Shown here: piece after piece, positions 1-12,471 of the stretch | Layout: every line of letters begins with the position of its first letter | Position numbering within the stretch: the stretch's first letter is position 1 | From: Trochalopteron elliotii | Taxonomy: Eukaryota > Chordata > Aves > Passeriformes > Leiothrichidae | DNA length: 64,000 bases | NCBI GenBank assembly: GCA_024734555.1 | Contig: JANPWX010019930.1 | Coordinates: 1,407,345-1,471,344, forward strand | Direction of reading: 5' to 3' | Notes under the pieces: generated by a model | The model's database searches: none | Seen by the model: the letters and a program-made list of their open reading frames with translations, nothing else | What the model was told of the DNA's origin: nothing | Translations under genes and position numbers: made by a program

Positions 1-3000
1 TAACTACATCCTGCATGAAATTACAGATTCAGAGCAATCTGCCAAGAAAAAAAAAAAAACAAAAAGGTTAGGAAAACAATGAGACAATGAAATAACTTAA
101 AAGCTTATAACACTACACCATTACCATGAGAGGAAAATAGCCCTTATGCCAGGGCTAAATCACACAAGTCAATTTAAGCTGTATGCAAATGGATTAGGGA
201 CAAAATTGTCAGTTCTAGAGTTATTTGAAACAGTGAATAAAAAATTCCTGTGTTTTCAAGAAAAAGAAGAGTCCTGGAATGGGTATATAAATGGGACAGG
301 AAGACTGGAAACAAATGCACAGCTGCAGAGAAACTTACAAATTTAATTATGCATGATTGCTAACTATTGGTTTTGTTGCTAAAGTAGTATCATCACCAGT
401 AATAAGGAGAACAACAATTTATCTAATTTTATGGTGGTTGCAATGATGAAATTCTTTGATGTATGATGTTAAGCACAATTTTAACAAAAAAGAATCATTC
501 AATGGGGAAGAAAAAACATGTGCTTTCCAGACTAATCCTTGATTCCAGAAATGTATCCAGTTGGAATCTTCTCTTCCTTCACCCCCACCTGTTTTTTCTT
601 AATCCATTGAGATATACAGGAACTATCTAACAGTCAAAAGAAATAAATAGATGCCTAATGGAACAAAATGAAATTACTAAATTTTCCATCCGGGATATAC
701 AAGACATTTCAGCCTAATTGTGTTAGGTAGGGAGGGAAGTAAAAAATAATGTGAGAAAACCTTTCATATTTTTTTTTTAAGAAAGGTAACCTTTGTCTCC
801 CACGTACACACACAGAAAAAAAAAATAAAACCCACACAAAAAAAAACCCACCCCAAAAACAAAAGCAAAAAAGTCCCCAACCAAACTAAACAAAATTAAT
901 CACCTGGAAATGATAAAAAACATCACGACTTCTACTGCCCACAATTTTAGACTAAACTCTATTGAGAGTGCTTAACCAGCAAAAGGAAAGGAAGGGCAAT
1001 GCAAAAGCCGGAAAAAAGGAAATAGTCTGTTATCAAAGGACTATTAATTGCTCCCAAAGTAAGAGCAAGTGATGATCTTCTTCCTTTATTTACTCGGACG
1101 TTCAGCTGTCTAATCAAAGAAACGTTGTGCTGGTTGGGCTGAAAGAAAACTGTACCTTTTGTTTTGGTGATTGCCCACTAGACCTTAAGGGCTTTCATTG
1201 GATCAGTTTTACAGCTCACTGCTGCACTTTAGAGAAGCAAGGGAGCAGCAGGCAGCTCCCAGCCTCCACTTGCACCGCCAGGAAACAGGAACAGGGCTCT
1301 GGAGCATCACCGAGCTCAGTTTTGTGGTTGTTGCTGCTTGGTTGATCCCCCCTCCAGAGCTGCAGTTTCTGGTTATACTCAATTTACTGCATTTGCAAAT
1401 ATGACTTTCTAATTACAATTAGCTGGTAATACTCAAGCCAGTTGATTAAAAAAAGAAAAAAAAAAAAGAAGGAAAAAAGAGGGGAAAAAAAGAGCTAAAA
1501 CAAAGCACCTTTCCACAGAGAAGAAAAAGATTATAGGTTTCGAGTTCTTGCACTCTCTGCTCACTTTAGCAAAGGAGATTGGCATGAGCCACAATTCAAC
1601 TGGCCCTCTTGCAGCTTGAAATGAAGTAAATGAATATTAAAAAAAAAAAAAAATCTTACTGCCTTTCAGGCCCTCAGAATGTTAGATTTGTGTCTTCAAC
1701 TCTACAATGTGTAAGAAAAGATGGAAATGCACCTCTTCCTTTTATCCTCCCTGCATCCCCCATGCACAATCCATTACCAAAGCCATGAAAGTATAAAAGT
1801 GTCAGGTCCTCTTTCTCTTCAGAGCAGCAAGTTTTGTAATTTGCCTGCAGGCAGAATAGGAACAAGCAGCTTTTCAAGGTTTTTATGGCCTGAAAGAATT
1901 CTTACAACAGCAAAATTATTTTGGAAGAAAATTTCTAAACTCCTACCAGAGAGAGCAAAGATGTTCCAGATGATCTGTAAATGATATGTAATGTATGCTG
2001 GCTTGTTTTTCCCCTATCTAAATTTGCTGTATTCTGCCTTTTTAAGGATTTCTATATATTGAAAACAGAATTTTTCTAATAATGGATACCATTACAGAAT
2101 GTGTGTGTAGAAGGTGAAAATGACCACAGGCACATTTCTCAGGGCATGTAAGGCTTTATAGTCATTTCTGTGTGACATGAGGCCTACAGGAGTGAAGAAA
2201 ACCCCCATTCCTGATACTTAGCAATACAATTTTTTATTGAAGATGTTTACGACTCTGCAGATGTTACAGGTCTATTTCTTTCCTTACAGGCTGAGTGAGC
2301 ACAGCAAATCGTTCCCCCGGGAACTCGCGAGCCAAGGCACACACAGCTATCCCAGAAAACATCTCCCCGCATCCACAGGAATAAAACACCATTAAAAACC
2401 TAGTCTTAAGGGGCTGATGAACCTTGTGCTCTACTGGTCCTGACCACAATTCTGGCATGTCTGTGAGACAAATGCACAGAAAATGGGCAATTTATGGAAA
2501 AGCTTTCAGCGCAGCGGCCTCGGCTCCAGGTGGGACTCTGTTATTTCATGCCCCCCTCTCGCCCCACCTAAGGAGAGAGGCAGTGAGATGAAAAAGGGGT
2601 AATCACGCACATTAAAAGCTCTTGGCTGGCAGGGATGGGGCAGGATCACTCAGGAAGCAACAACAACATAAGCCATTGTATCCCAAACCTGCCCCAACAA
2701 AGGCAGCTCTGTCGCTCTGTTTACTTTTCCCGGTTTGTCTTGCTTTATGCCTTTGATAAACTGTCAGGATTAGTTCCTCCAAGGACTATATTCCCCCAAA
2801 AACCTCTCTCTGCTGGCCTCACATATGGTACAGCTTCTTGTGCTACAGGAGCCTGCAGTTCTCATAAGAATTCTTCATGTTTTCCATAATAATTTCAATA
2901 CTTTTCACATTATTTTCCAGCTGTGCTGCATATGGGCTGAGCAGCACCACAAATCCTGCCCTATAACATTACTCCCTTTTAGCTGCTGCTGCAATCCTGT

Positions 3001-5039
3001 GGGCAAAGCTGCAGAAATATTAAAAAGTACAGAATCAGACAGCTGAATGCCAAACACAGTAACAGTTGACACACAGAACAGATGAATTTACTAATGTTAC
3101 CCAGCCCCTGAAATAAAGCAAAGTTGAAATCAGATTACTTTGGCTCCCAACAAAAAAAATTATCAAGTTTTTTTGCTCCAGCAACAATTTTTGTCAAAGC
3201 TGATCAGGCTGAACAACCCCCCCAGAAATTAACAGTATTGGAAAGATGATAGAGCAGGACATGTACTGGATAAAATAACGTTCTTCTAAGGTCTTGAGAC
3301 AGTCAGGACTTTTCCATTTTTCAAACACACAGGAAGAGCAACAGGAAAACAATCCCTTAGGTGGAGACTCCTGTGCTAAAGGAGCATCCACAAGGTCTGG
3401 GTTTGCCTCCTTCGGAGCTGGGAAGAGAGAGCTGGAGCATAAAAAGGGACAATTGTGAAGTCAGAGTGTAATTCAGGGACTTGTGCAATACCATTGCTCT
3501 TTAAATTCACTGATTAAACAAATAGCTTATTTTGCAATAATTTGCCTATGTAATCAAGCTTACAGCAAGGTCTAGAATACAAGAACTGTTAATACCAGGG
3601 TGACTAAGCCGTCCACTTGCAAAAGCCAGACAAAAAGGGGATAAAATGCATGTCTGAGGCCGGGAAATGTTTCACACTGAGAGCACAGAGTGGCCTTTTT
3701 CTGAAGAATGATTAGTGTTCTGCAGCTGCCCTGACCTCATTATACTCACTCTGAAATTCAAACTTCCTATTCCGACAGTTTGTTCAGAAGGTGAAGGAAG
3801 AAGGTTTTTTTAAATTTGCCAGTCATGGATGATTACACATCTTCTTTCCACTGATAGCCGAGGGGAGATACATGCCTAAACAGCACTTTTGCCCTCCAGA
3901 ACCTCCCTCCTAGGAAGGCAGCTCCTGGCAAGCAGGTTTTATGTTGAATATTTCCACCTGCCCATTTTCACTTGCCATCCCTCTGAGCTCCAGCAGCCCG
4001 CAGCTCAGATTGAGAAATCACCTCTGGCAAGACTGAAACACATTAGTGAAAAACTGCTTCTCCTCCTATTAAGCAATTTTCAGCACTTTATTCTGGCCAA
4101 TTCAGCAGGTGACCATTCTCCCCAGGAGGGCACTGGAACCTGACAGAGTGAAGATGAAAGCTTTTCCTCCACAGATAAATGTGGTACATTTTTAATTCAT
4201 TAAGACCCTCATTTAACAGCTCTCAAAACAACAGGCTGTTCACAATGCTTGTTTAATGGGAATTACAGTGGATTACCAGCAAGCACAAATTCAAAGATAA
4301 TCCATATTTGAGAACTCAGTACTTCCTCACAGCTGCACCACAAGCAAAATGCTGCCTGTCATCAGCATTTTTTGTGCATTGCTTGTTGTATAATTCTGCT
4401 TTCACTAATCCAAGGCAGCAATGCAAATAGTTAAGCCCAGTTTAGTTCCAGGTAGTGGGTTCAGCAGGGCATAACATGGGTGCTGATGTCCTCACCAGGC
4501 ACCATCCCAGCCTCCTGTCCTGGATGTCACCACAACTACTCTCATCCACACCATAAACTCAGCCTGTGCTTCAATATTCTGCCATAAAAACCTTTCCCTT
4601 GGAAAGGAGACACATTCCTGCCCAGTTCAGTCTTCTGAGGAGGGGAGGTTTCTCAGGAGACAATTGTTCAGAGACAAACCTGCACCATCCCTGGGTCCTC
4701 ACAGTCCTACAGGGAGCCACAGGGCTTCCCATTTCCCCTGTTCCCATCCACCTGAATGCATGCCATAGGACAAATTCCAGATTAGGATGAATTTATGTTG
4801 TAGCCACTGCCTTTTGGGTTGGCTTTAAGCTTTTGCAGACTGCTTCTTTACAAAATTATCTTCTGATGCAAATCCTAATCATTGTTGTGACCACAGAAAG
4901 GGAGATCAGTAATTCCATTTTCCATCATTATTCTTTCATGTTGGAAAACAAAATGCCTTTTTTATTTCCCAAACAAAAATTTTCATGCTACGTAAAAGAA
5001 ATACAGGTCCAATTTTGCTTAGAATTTGAACAGGGCAAA
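1..5039. other. Non-coding AT-rich stretch with A-rich simple sequence
   Basis: No gene is seen. A-rich low-complexity runs occur at about 48-63, 815-875 (A with CCC interruptions), 1446-1495 (purine-rich) and 1640-1654. A slightly more GC-rich patch with several CpG dinucleotides lies at about 2290-2560 but matches nothing I recognise. It could still be XRCC4 intron 6 or sequence beyond the gene. Confidence 0.55.
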
Positions 5040-5173
5040 GGCTGCCAGAACTTCAGGAGTGTTTGGACAATGCTCTCAGGCACAAGGTGGGATTGCTGGG
5101 GGGTCTGTGCAGGGCCAGGGGTTGGACTAGATGATCCTGATGGTTCCCTTCCAGCTCAGGATATTCTGTGATG
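5040..5173 (+). mobile_element. CR1 LINE fragment, 3' end
   Basis: The sequence has the CR1 terminal block: 'aggagtgtttggacaatg', then 'ggttggactagatgatcct' and 'cccttccagctcagg', ending 'atattctgtgatg'. That is the usual end of a 5'-truncated CR1 copy, without a poly-A tail. Only about 130 bp remain. Confidence 0.9.
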
Positions 5174-6673
5174 CCTAACCAAAAAAGATCTTTACAAAAA
5201 CTCTGCAGGTTATCCAAGTGCTGCAAACTTAGAGTTTTGGTCGGATGTTTTCTTACACAGCAAAGCCACCTGCCAAAAGTAAGCCCTGTGGAATGTACAA
5301 TAAGAAATTTAAATTTCAGCCCACAAAAGTAAAAGTACAGCAGCTTCATGTACTTAAGGCGCTGCTCAGCATCAGAGCTGCCTTCCGAAATATCAGGGGA
5401 TTTAGTCAGCCACAATCAGTGTTTTTAGGCTCACCTGCTTTCTGACTGAAATCCTCAGGACACCACACACACAATGACACAGGGTGATTAAAAAAGCAGG
5501 AAATTGGAGGCCCTGTGGAAGGATTCTGGCAGGTGATCCCTCTGCAGTAGCTCTTGACTGATGAATGTATAAACAAACCATTCAAAGGTTAAAAATGTAT
5601 CCCACTTCCAAACGATGTTTGCAATTAATGAGACTAAGTGTGGAGGCTGGGCCCATGCATCTAAAAATATTTATTTCAGACTCAGAAGATAGCTATACTC
5701 ATCCATTTAATCACACTATATTGATCATGTGTCCATTAAAAAGAATATTTTCCCTAATCCAAGTGATCCCCTTTCTAGAGACCCATTCTCTTATGCTTAA
5801 GTATATATTTTATTCAGATAATGAGCTGCATGTGATTTTTTTTTAATTACTAAAACATCAAATGGACACATAAGAAATCTTTCTTTCTGGTTAAACCTAT
5901 AAAGACACCTTTAAAACAGCTTTCCACCATTTAATATCGTTATTTGTTGTGCAGAGCACTTGAATACATGGTACAATATAATCTAAGATATCTTCAGTCC
6001 CTTTCAGGGAAAATATTTGTGTTTTTCTGAATGCTTCTGAATGCAAGCAGTTAACCTTCTGTGTTGATTAATAAGTCTAGGGACCACATGTCATGTTTGC
6101 AATATTTATTAATCTGTTCTTTGTATTTCAGAGGTAAGTGTATAAAATACCTGAAACACCACAGCAATTGTCAGACTGGGCTTTAGAGAATAAGTAGAAG
6201 GCAACTCCACTGATGGGAAAGAGACTATAAATAAAAACACACTAAAGATTTCATTGATCAAACGCCCTCTGAATGCATAATTCATCAAGGTGTTTGAGAA
6301 CATTGAGATGCCTTGTTTGAACAGCAATCCACTTCCGTCAGTAATTTGAAATTTAAATTCTCTTAACATTAGCTTCAGGGAGAAGTAGTGGGTGTACTCA
6401 ACAGGCTGGAGGTATGAGGAAGAAGAGATAAGGATTAAAATAGAAAAGCAAGAAAAAAGTGTCTATTTCAAAGTGCACACTGTTAATTAATAGATTATGA
6501 GCCAAAAAAGAAATGCATAAATATTCCAGTGACGCCTTCACAGTTTAAAAATAAATTTTAACTCAGAATTAAGAAGTACTCTAGCAGACATCTTAATTTT
6601 CAGTTGGATGGATGGAGAGCTCGACTGGCCTAAGTTAAAGACACAAAGAAGGAGTGGATTACTTCCCTACAGT
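5174..6673. other. Non-coding AT-rich stretch
   Basis: This lies between two CR1 fragments. I see no gene, repeat array or RNA gene in it. Confidence 0.55.
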
Positions 6674-7100
6674 TCATAGAATCACAGACTCCCAGATTGG
6701 TCTGGGTAGGAAGGGACCTTAAAGCTCATGCAGTTCCTGCTGGGATGTGTGTTCCACAGACAGGGACACTCAACTATCCCAGCTTGCTCCAAGCCCCATC
6801 CAACCTGGCCTTTGACATTTCCAGGGGTGCAGGGACAAACACAGCTTCTCTGGGCACTCTGTGCCAGGGCCTCCCCACCTTCCCAGGGAACATTTCCTTC
6901 CCAATATCTCACCTAGCCCTGCCCTCTGGCAGTGGGAAGCCATTCTCCCTGGTCCTGTCACTCCAGTTCCAGATGAGGAGTCCCCTCTCCAGCTTCCCTG
7001 CAGCGCCTTCAGGTCCTGGAGGCTGTGAGGTCTCCACACAAAGTTATCTTCTGCAGGCTGAACAGCCCTGACTTTCTCAGCCCAGAGTTGCCACTGACCC
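6674..7100 (-). mobile_element. CR1 LINE fragment, 3' part
   Basis: This is a reversed CR1 copy. On the plus strand it starts with the reversed 3' terminus 'catagaatcacagactccc', followed by 'tccaagccccatccaacct', 'gggcactctgtgccagggc' and 'ggtcctgtcactccagttcc'. It is about 425 bp, clearly diverged and truncated at its 5' end. The open frames here, on both strands, are shadows of the element. Confidence 0.93.
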
Positions 7101-8402
7101 CCAAAATCATCCCAGCTTGAGTTGATCTGGCAAGCAGGAAGGAGATCAAGCCATAGCTCAGCTCAACCCTCATTCCTTGGTCTCTTTTAACTGGACAAAG
7201 CTGGCACCAAAGAACTCCAGAGGACAGCCTACAGTTGATACAGGATAGTGTACACTGCCTGAAACAGTCAGGAGGAAGACAGAATTCTGCTGGGAAAAGG
7301 AGGCTGGGCTAATATTCCTGCTCTCTTCACAGCACCATAATGCATGAGGTTGCACAAGATGGACACCTCTCAAATCTAGTCACAACTTGTGACTTTGGAA
7401 ACCTCCCAGTGAGGTGGAACATTGACAGCCCTGTTTTGGAAGGTGTGCCAGGGACCAGTGGGAACAGAGGGATGGAGAAGTCCAGCCAGCAGCCAGACAC
7501 AACCTGAGCTCCAGGAGAGGAGCAGGAAACCACCAGGCTCTAAACCTCTGCCCTCCTGCCACTTTGCTTAATGCCATCTCTCAACAGACCAAGAATTTTT
7601 CTGTCCCCTATCTATATCCATCCATTGCCTGTGTATAATTAAGTTTTCTTCTGAAGTGCTTTTTAATAAAACTGAAGCTGCTGCCTAAGCCCTTCTCACA
7701 CATCTGCTCTTTCCTCGTGGTGTCAGTTCATCTATAATTAAACACCAGAAAGCTTTATCACCTATCAGTCATCATTCATCTGGGAGGTTGTCTTATTTAT
7801 CCAATTAAAAAGGTATTTATTGTCAACATATTACATTTTTTTTCTTCAATACTTGCCTGATGGAAAAGCCTTGCACTTTTTCATTTAATTCGTATGCAAT
7901 AATATCTACAGCAAAATTCTTGCGAAATCAAGGAGTGTTAAAATAAAAAACAGTCACTTCAGAGTTGGCAGTATCAAGGAATTCTCCTTTAAGCTTCATA
8001 TACAGATGGAATATGGAATTGCTACTGTATACATTAATATAGATTACTCCTTTAGTTTATTTTTCAGGTTAATAAATAGATTTAATTATAATTTATCTGA
8101 CAGCTTGGTTACTGGCAGGAAAATTAATTTTGCTGAAAGATGGAAAATGAGAAAATATATATAGCACCACAAAACAAGATAAAGTAGGGAAGAAGAATAA
8201 AACAGTATACATTAAAATTATCCTGCTGCTGAGAAGAAAAAGACAGAAGTCTATGGAGGCGTCTTGCATGCACATTTATAATAAAAGTTTAATTTTTCAA
8301 TTATATCCCTGTAATATCCTGTCCTGCAGCACTGCTTACTTCCTTGGCTCCCTGAAAATTAATTTTACATGGTGCAAAACTGTCTTTGGAAAATAATCCC
8401 CA
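7101..8402. other. Non-coding stretch
   Basis: The first 500 bp (7101-7600) are somewhat GC-richer and the rest is AT-rich. No gene, array or recognisable mobile element is seen. Confidence 0.5.
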
Positions 8403-8459
8403 ACAAAACAAAACAAAACAAAACAAAACAAAACAAAACAAAACAAAACAAAACAAAAC
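8403..8459. repeat. (AAAAC)n pentanucleotide microsatellite
   Basis: About eleven perfect tandem copies of AAAAC. The minus-strand reading gives a repetitive LFCFV-type peptide that is a translation artefact. Confidence 0.98.
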
Positions 8460-8767
8460 CCAACAATCTAGCTTCTCATCTAAGACTTGCAAATTCTTCT
8501 CTATTAACCGATCCACAATAACAAAATGAGGAATTGACAAGTTAATAATGTCTGTAAGAAGTTACTAAAGACTGAGGACCCTGATTATGTCCTGTCACTC
8601 TCTTGCCCTTAATTAACTTCCACAGAGTCTTAAGCATGAAGAGCACCAGGCTTTCAAGACTATAGATCTTGCCATAGTTTACAAATAATCCCCACTATTC
8701 ATTTGGAATTTTGTCATTTAATGCTGTTTTGACACAACCAGCATTGAAGCCAATAACCTATAAATTA

Positions 8768-8846
8768 AGGTAATTCCCTCACCCCGGATTAAGGTCTGGT
8801 CCTGCCAGAGAGGACCAGACCTAAATCTGGAGTGAGGGAATTACCT
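8768..8846. repeat. Near-perfect 79-nt hairpin (inverted repeat, 36-bp arms)
   Basis: The left arm is 8768-8803, the loop is GCCAGAG at 8804-8810 and the right arm is 8811-8846. The arms start and end with AGGTAATTCCCTCAC and GTGAGGGAATTACCT. Aligning the left arm to the reverse complement of the right shows 33 of 36 positions identical. It could be a short palindromic transposable element or a microRNA-like precursor; the sequence alone does not decide. Confidence 0.9.
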
Positions 8847-11800
8847 GAGTTAGACACCACACAAGGGGGACACTAGATTCCAAAACCCATTCCAGGATGC
8901 TACTGCCAAGGTTACGAGCTGCTTCAAGAAAGAAAGAAACAACAAAACCTTCAGCTGCACCCTATGCTTCTGTTTCCATCAGTTAAATGTTTAGATGAAA
9001 TTGCTCAGAAAAACAATCTGATTTCTCTTTTCTTCTTTTCTTCACCTACATTAAGGCAGTCACGTTTTGCTCCAGGGGACAATGGAGACTGTGTTACTTG
9101 AGACAACCTACTTTTGTGAGAACATACAATGGAAGAATAATATTTGGAGATGTCAGGTGATGGCAGGTAAACCTCCACACAGGTGCACCTTTATGCAGGC
9201 AGCACCAAGCTCTACCTTGATTCATTTTCTGAATTCCATGTCAAATTGGCTAAATCTTAACAACTGGAAAGTTTTCAAGATGAAAAGCACTTGTCAACAT
9301 GAGTCAGCCAAGAAATATATGTAAAAGCAGAGAACTCAATTACATTTGGAATGTTGGTGCCCTGCTAAGGAACAGCAATTTCAAGTGTGACAGAAGTTTT
9401 GAGGTTAATGATTTGGAAGCCCTAACTGAGACTCAACTTTCTGATGCCAAGGTAATGGCCTTTAAATAAATACCAAGTGAATGCATAAAAATAAACGCTA
9501 AATACCACTGAAGACAGGAATGCCTGGCTTAAAAACAAAAAAGTGAAGATGTGAAATAAAAATATGAATAGCCAGCTTAGATTCAGGTTGATTCAAGTAA
9601 TCTGAAAGGCTTGGATATGACATGCATACTCACTTGTCCAACAACATCCAAGCCTGTTTACTGTAATCTCTGTAATGAACTTTACTAATACAAATTTCCC
9701 TCAAATTAGTTTTTTTTTTCTTTCACTTGCATATTTCCTTTTGGAATAGAAATATGTATTTTGGTTGATGCATCATGAAACTCCAGTGATGTCTGAAAAT
9801 TACACGTGTCACCATATTCAGTGTTGTCTACCCACTTGTGGGCTGGTTTTGCAAAGGGACCTCAGCAACAGAAAAGTCAGAAAAAATGAATCTCTACTTT
9901 TAGCTTGACAAAATGAGAACAGGTCAACACACAGGAGTTGTTGCAGAGCTGGGAGTGGCGTGAATAAAACCATGAAGAAGGGGAGTGTCTGGCTAACACT
10001 GCCTCAGGGTAACACAAAAAACTGGCTTTTTTCTGTAAATCTAGCCCAAGTAAAGGTTATAACAGCATCAGGAACATCTCAACCTTGCAAATCATTGCAT
10101 GAGAGAAGCTGTGAATGAAGGATTGTGGTCTCTGGCAGCATCCTACGCAGTCATGCTGAGTAAACAGCCTGGTGAGCATTCCCCCTCCTGTCCTGATGTG
10201 ATGGTTGATTTGGTGTCAGTTAGAGCAGAAGAGGTGTAGATGTGTATCAGGCACGAAGGGGGCCATCATTCTGTGCCTCTCAAGGGTTGTGCTGGAGGGC
10301 AGAAAGTGGGAATGCAAACAGGAGACTGAGAGGTCTCACACCAAAGAGTGGATAAAGACTCACTTGGGCAAGACCATATCTCTCTAAAACTGAATTTCAC
10401 GTCACCCCAAACCCTCCAGCCCTTACAATCCCCTCCCTGCTTATTCCAGTGCCTTGACATGATTTTTCCAAATCTCCTGCTGTGTTATTCCCTATGTTTA
10501 GCCATGCCACCACCTGCTCACAGGCAGAGCTTGTTGCCCCAAACGACCCCCGCTGTTCCCAGATTTGGGAAGGACAACACTCACCCCAAAGGGAAGTTGC
10601 ACAGAATTCATGTATCTGAAAAAAAAAGTTTGATCTCCTGCCCTCTGGTTCTTCCCCTTGCTTCTTCCCCTTGCCACCATCACTGGCTGGGGGATACTGG
10701 TTTGGAGATTTTGTTTGGACATTTTGCTCTGGGATGGCTCTCAGTAACATTGATAAAAAGTTGATGGTTTTGACTCTTTTTAAAACTTTGGAGCTCACAA
10801 AGTATTTTAAATCATTTAAAGAGTCAACAGGCAACTCGTCACATCCTGACCATGTTTTATTTTTATTTGGAGATCTTCTGTTTTGTGTCTTCAAATCAGT
10901 TTTCACTTCAACTGAAACACTTGCTCAGGTTCTGAGCAGTTTTGTCAAAACAACTGTGTATAATCTGATGGTTCTTTTTTTTTCATTTACCATTTTTAGT
11001 CAATGCTGTAGCTACACAGATATACAACCAGAGAGGAGCTTTAATATCAAGATATTCTTACCTAACCTGGGGTTCCAGAACAGTTTGACACTGACACAGC
11101 ACTTGAACAGAAAAATAATTTTGTATTTGTGACAAACAGCAAATCCAGGAGGTTTACTTCTTGTAGAAATGTTTTTCTATTCAGTTTTGGCCTAAAGGAT
11201 TGAAGGTTTTCTTTATAAAAATCTATTTTTTTTCAGGATAGCTTAATAAAAGTAGAATTTTGTTCAGGTAGTTCAATAGTTACCCAAAGATGAACTCCAG
11301 AGGGACTAAAACAGTAATTCTTTGGATGGCTCACATCCCCAGCAGAAACCAAAGGATTTATTACCACTTTATTCTAGTTTTACACTTGTGAAACTTCAAG
11401 GTTTAACCAGTTGTGGCAGAACATTGAAGTGATGAGGAATGAACCATTTTCCTCTCTGAACAAAAAATAACCCCTGTGAAAATATTTTATAGAGTTGCTC
11501 AGGAATCTGGGGAGCAGGGAAGATCACAGTATGAACTAGGTGTTAATAGAAGTTTATTCCTGTGGCCAAATCCTAGTTCAGAACCTCGTAATTCTAATTA
11601 CTATGTGGTGAACTTCTCAATATGTAAAAAAACAAAAAAAAATTTTTTTTCAGAGTCCTGCTAAATTCAGCGAACATTCTCTGTGTTCTGTGATGTCTTT
11701 AGAAAATCACATTGCTGTGAGCTTCTACAACATAAAACAAATTTCTTTCAACCTTTTTCTACAATTAGCACCTTTTTAAACAACCCTCTCATAAATTATT

Positions 11801-12445
11801 TTCTCAAGTTAAATACCTTCTTTATCTTCTCTAGATAAACACAAGGCAAGAGGTACCATTTTTTAACTTAACAGACAGGTCTCTTACTTTGATGTCAAAT
11901 ACTCCTTGGGGGATCTGTATAAGTGGAATATAAAATATTTATTTCTATGCTCTTGAATAATTAACACCTTTTAAAGAAGGACATGAGAAATCTCATCTCT
12001 TTCTGGCATGAGACTGAGAATGAAACTCACCCTCACCAAACAGTGGAGTTCTCTTGCACATTTGTCCCATTTCCTCAGTTTTAGTCACTATTACTGTGCT
12101 CATTCTAAATGTACAGGATGAAACACTGATGCCAGTGGCTATACTACTATTGGATTTTAATTCACCTCAGCACTTTGAAATATCAAAATAATTTTGAAAA
12201 GAGCCTTTAATTTTATCTCACTTCTGCTTTTTAGGATTCATTACAACATTGACTCTGTTGCTGATAATTTTTGAATATTGACCATTTCCTTCAGTTTTAC
12301 ACACTGTCCACTTGTAACAGCTGATATGCAGAAAACCATCTGAGGAAAACACAAGCATGTAATTAGCTTTCAAACTGCTGGTTGTATGTTCAAGCTTGAG
12401 TGATGCAACAGCTACATGACAATTGTTATGAATGGTTTGACAGAT

Positions 12446-12471
12446 GAATAAAGTAAGGAATTACTTTATTC
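12446..12471. repeat. Small perfect hairpin, 11-bp arms, 4-nt loop
   Basis: GAATAAAGTAA is followed by GGAA and then TTACTTTATTC, its exact reverse complement. It is AT-rich and may be chance. Confidence 0.7.

Noticed and set aside
8301..8540. Minus-strand frame with repeated LFCFV units
   Set aside because: It is a translation of the (AAAAC)n microsatellite.
10397..10906. Minus-strand open frame of 169 codons, the longest in the window
   Set aside because: No family is recognised, there are no domain-like motifs, and plus-strand frames of similar length overlap it. One long chance frame is expected in 64 kb.
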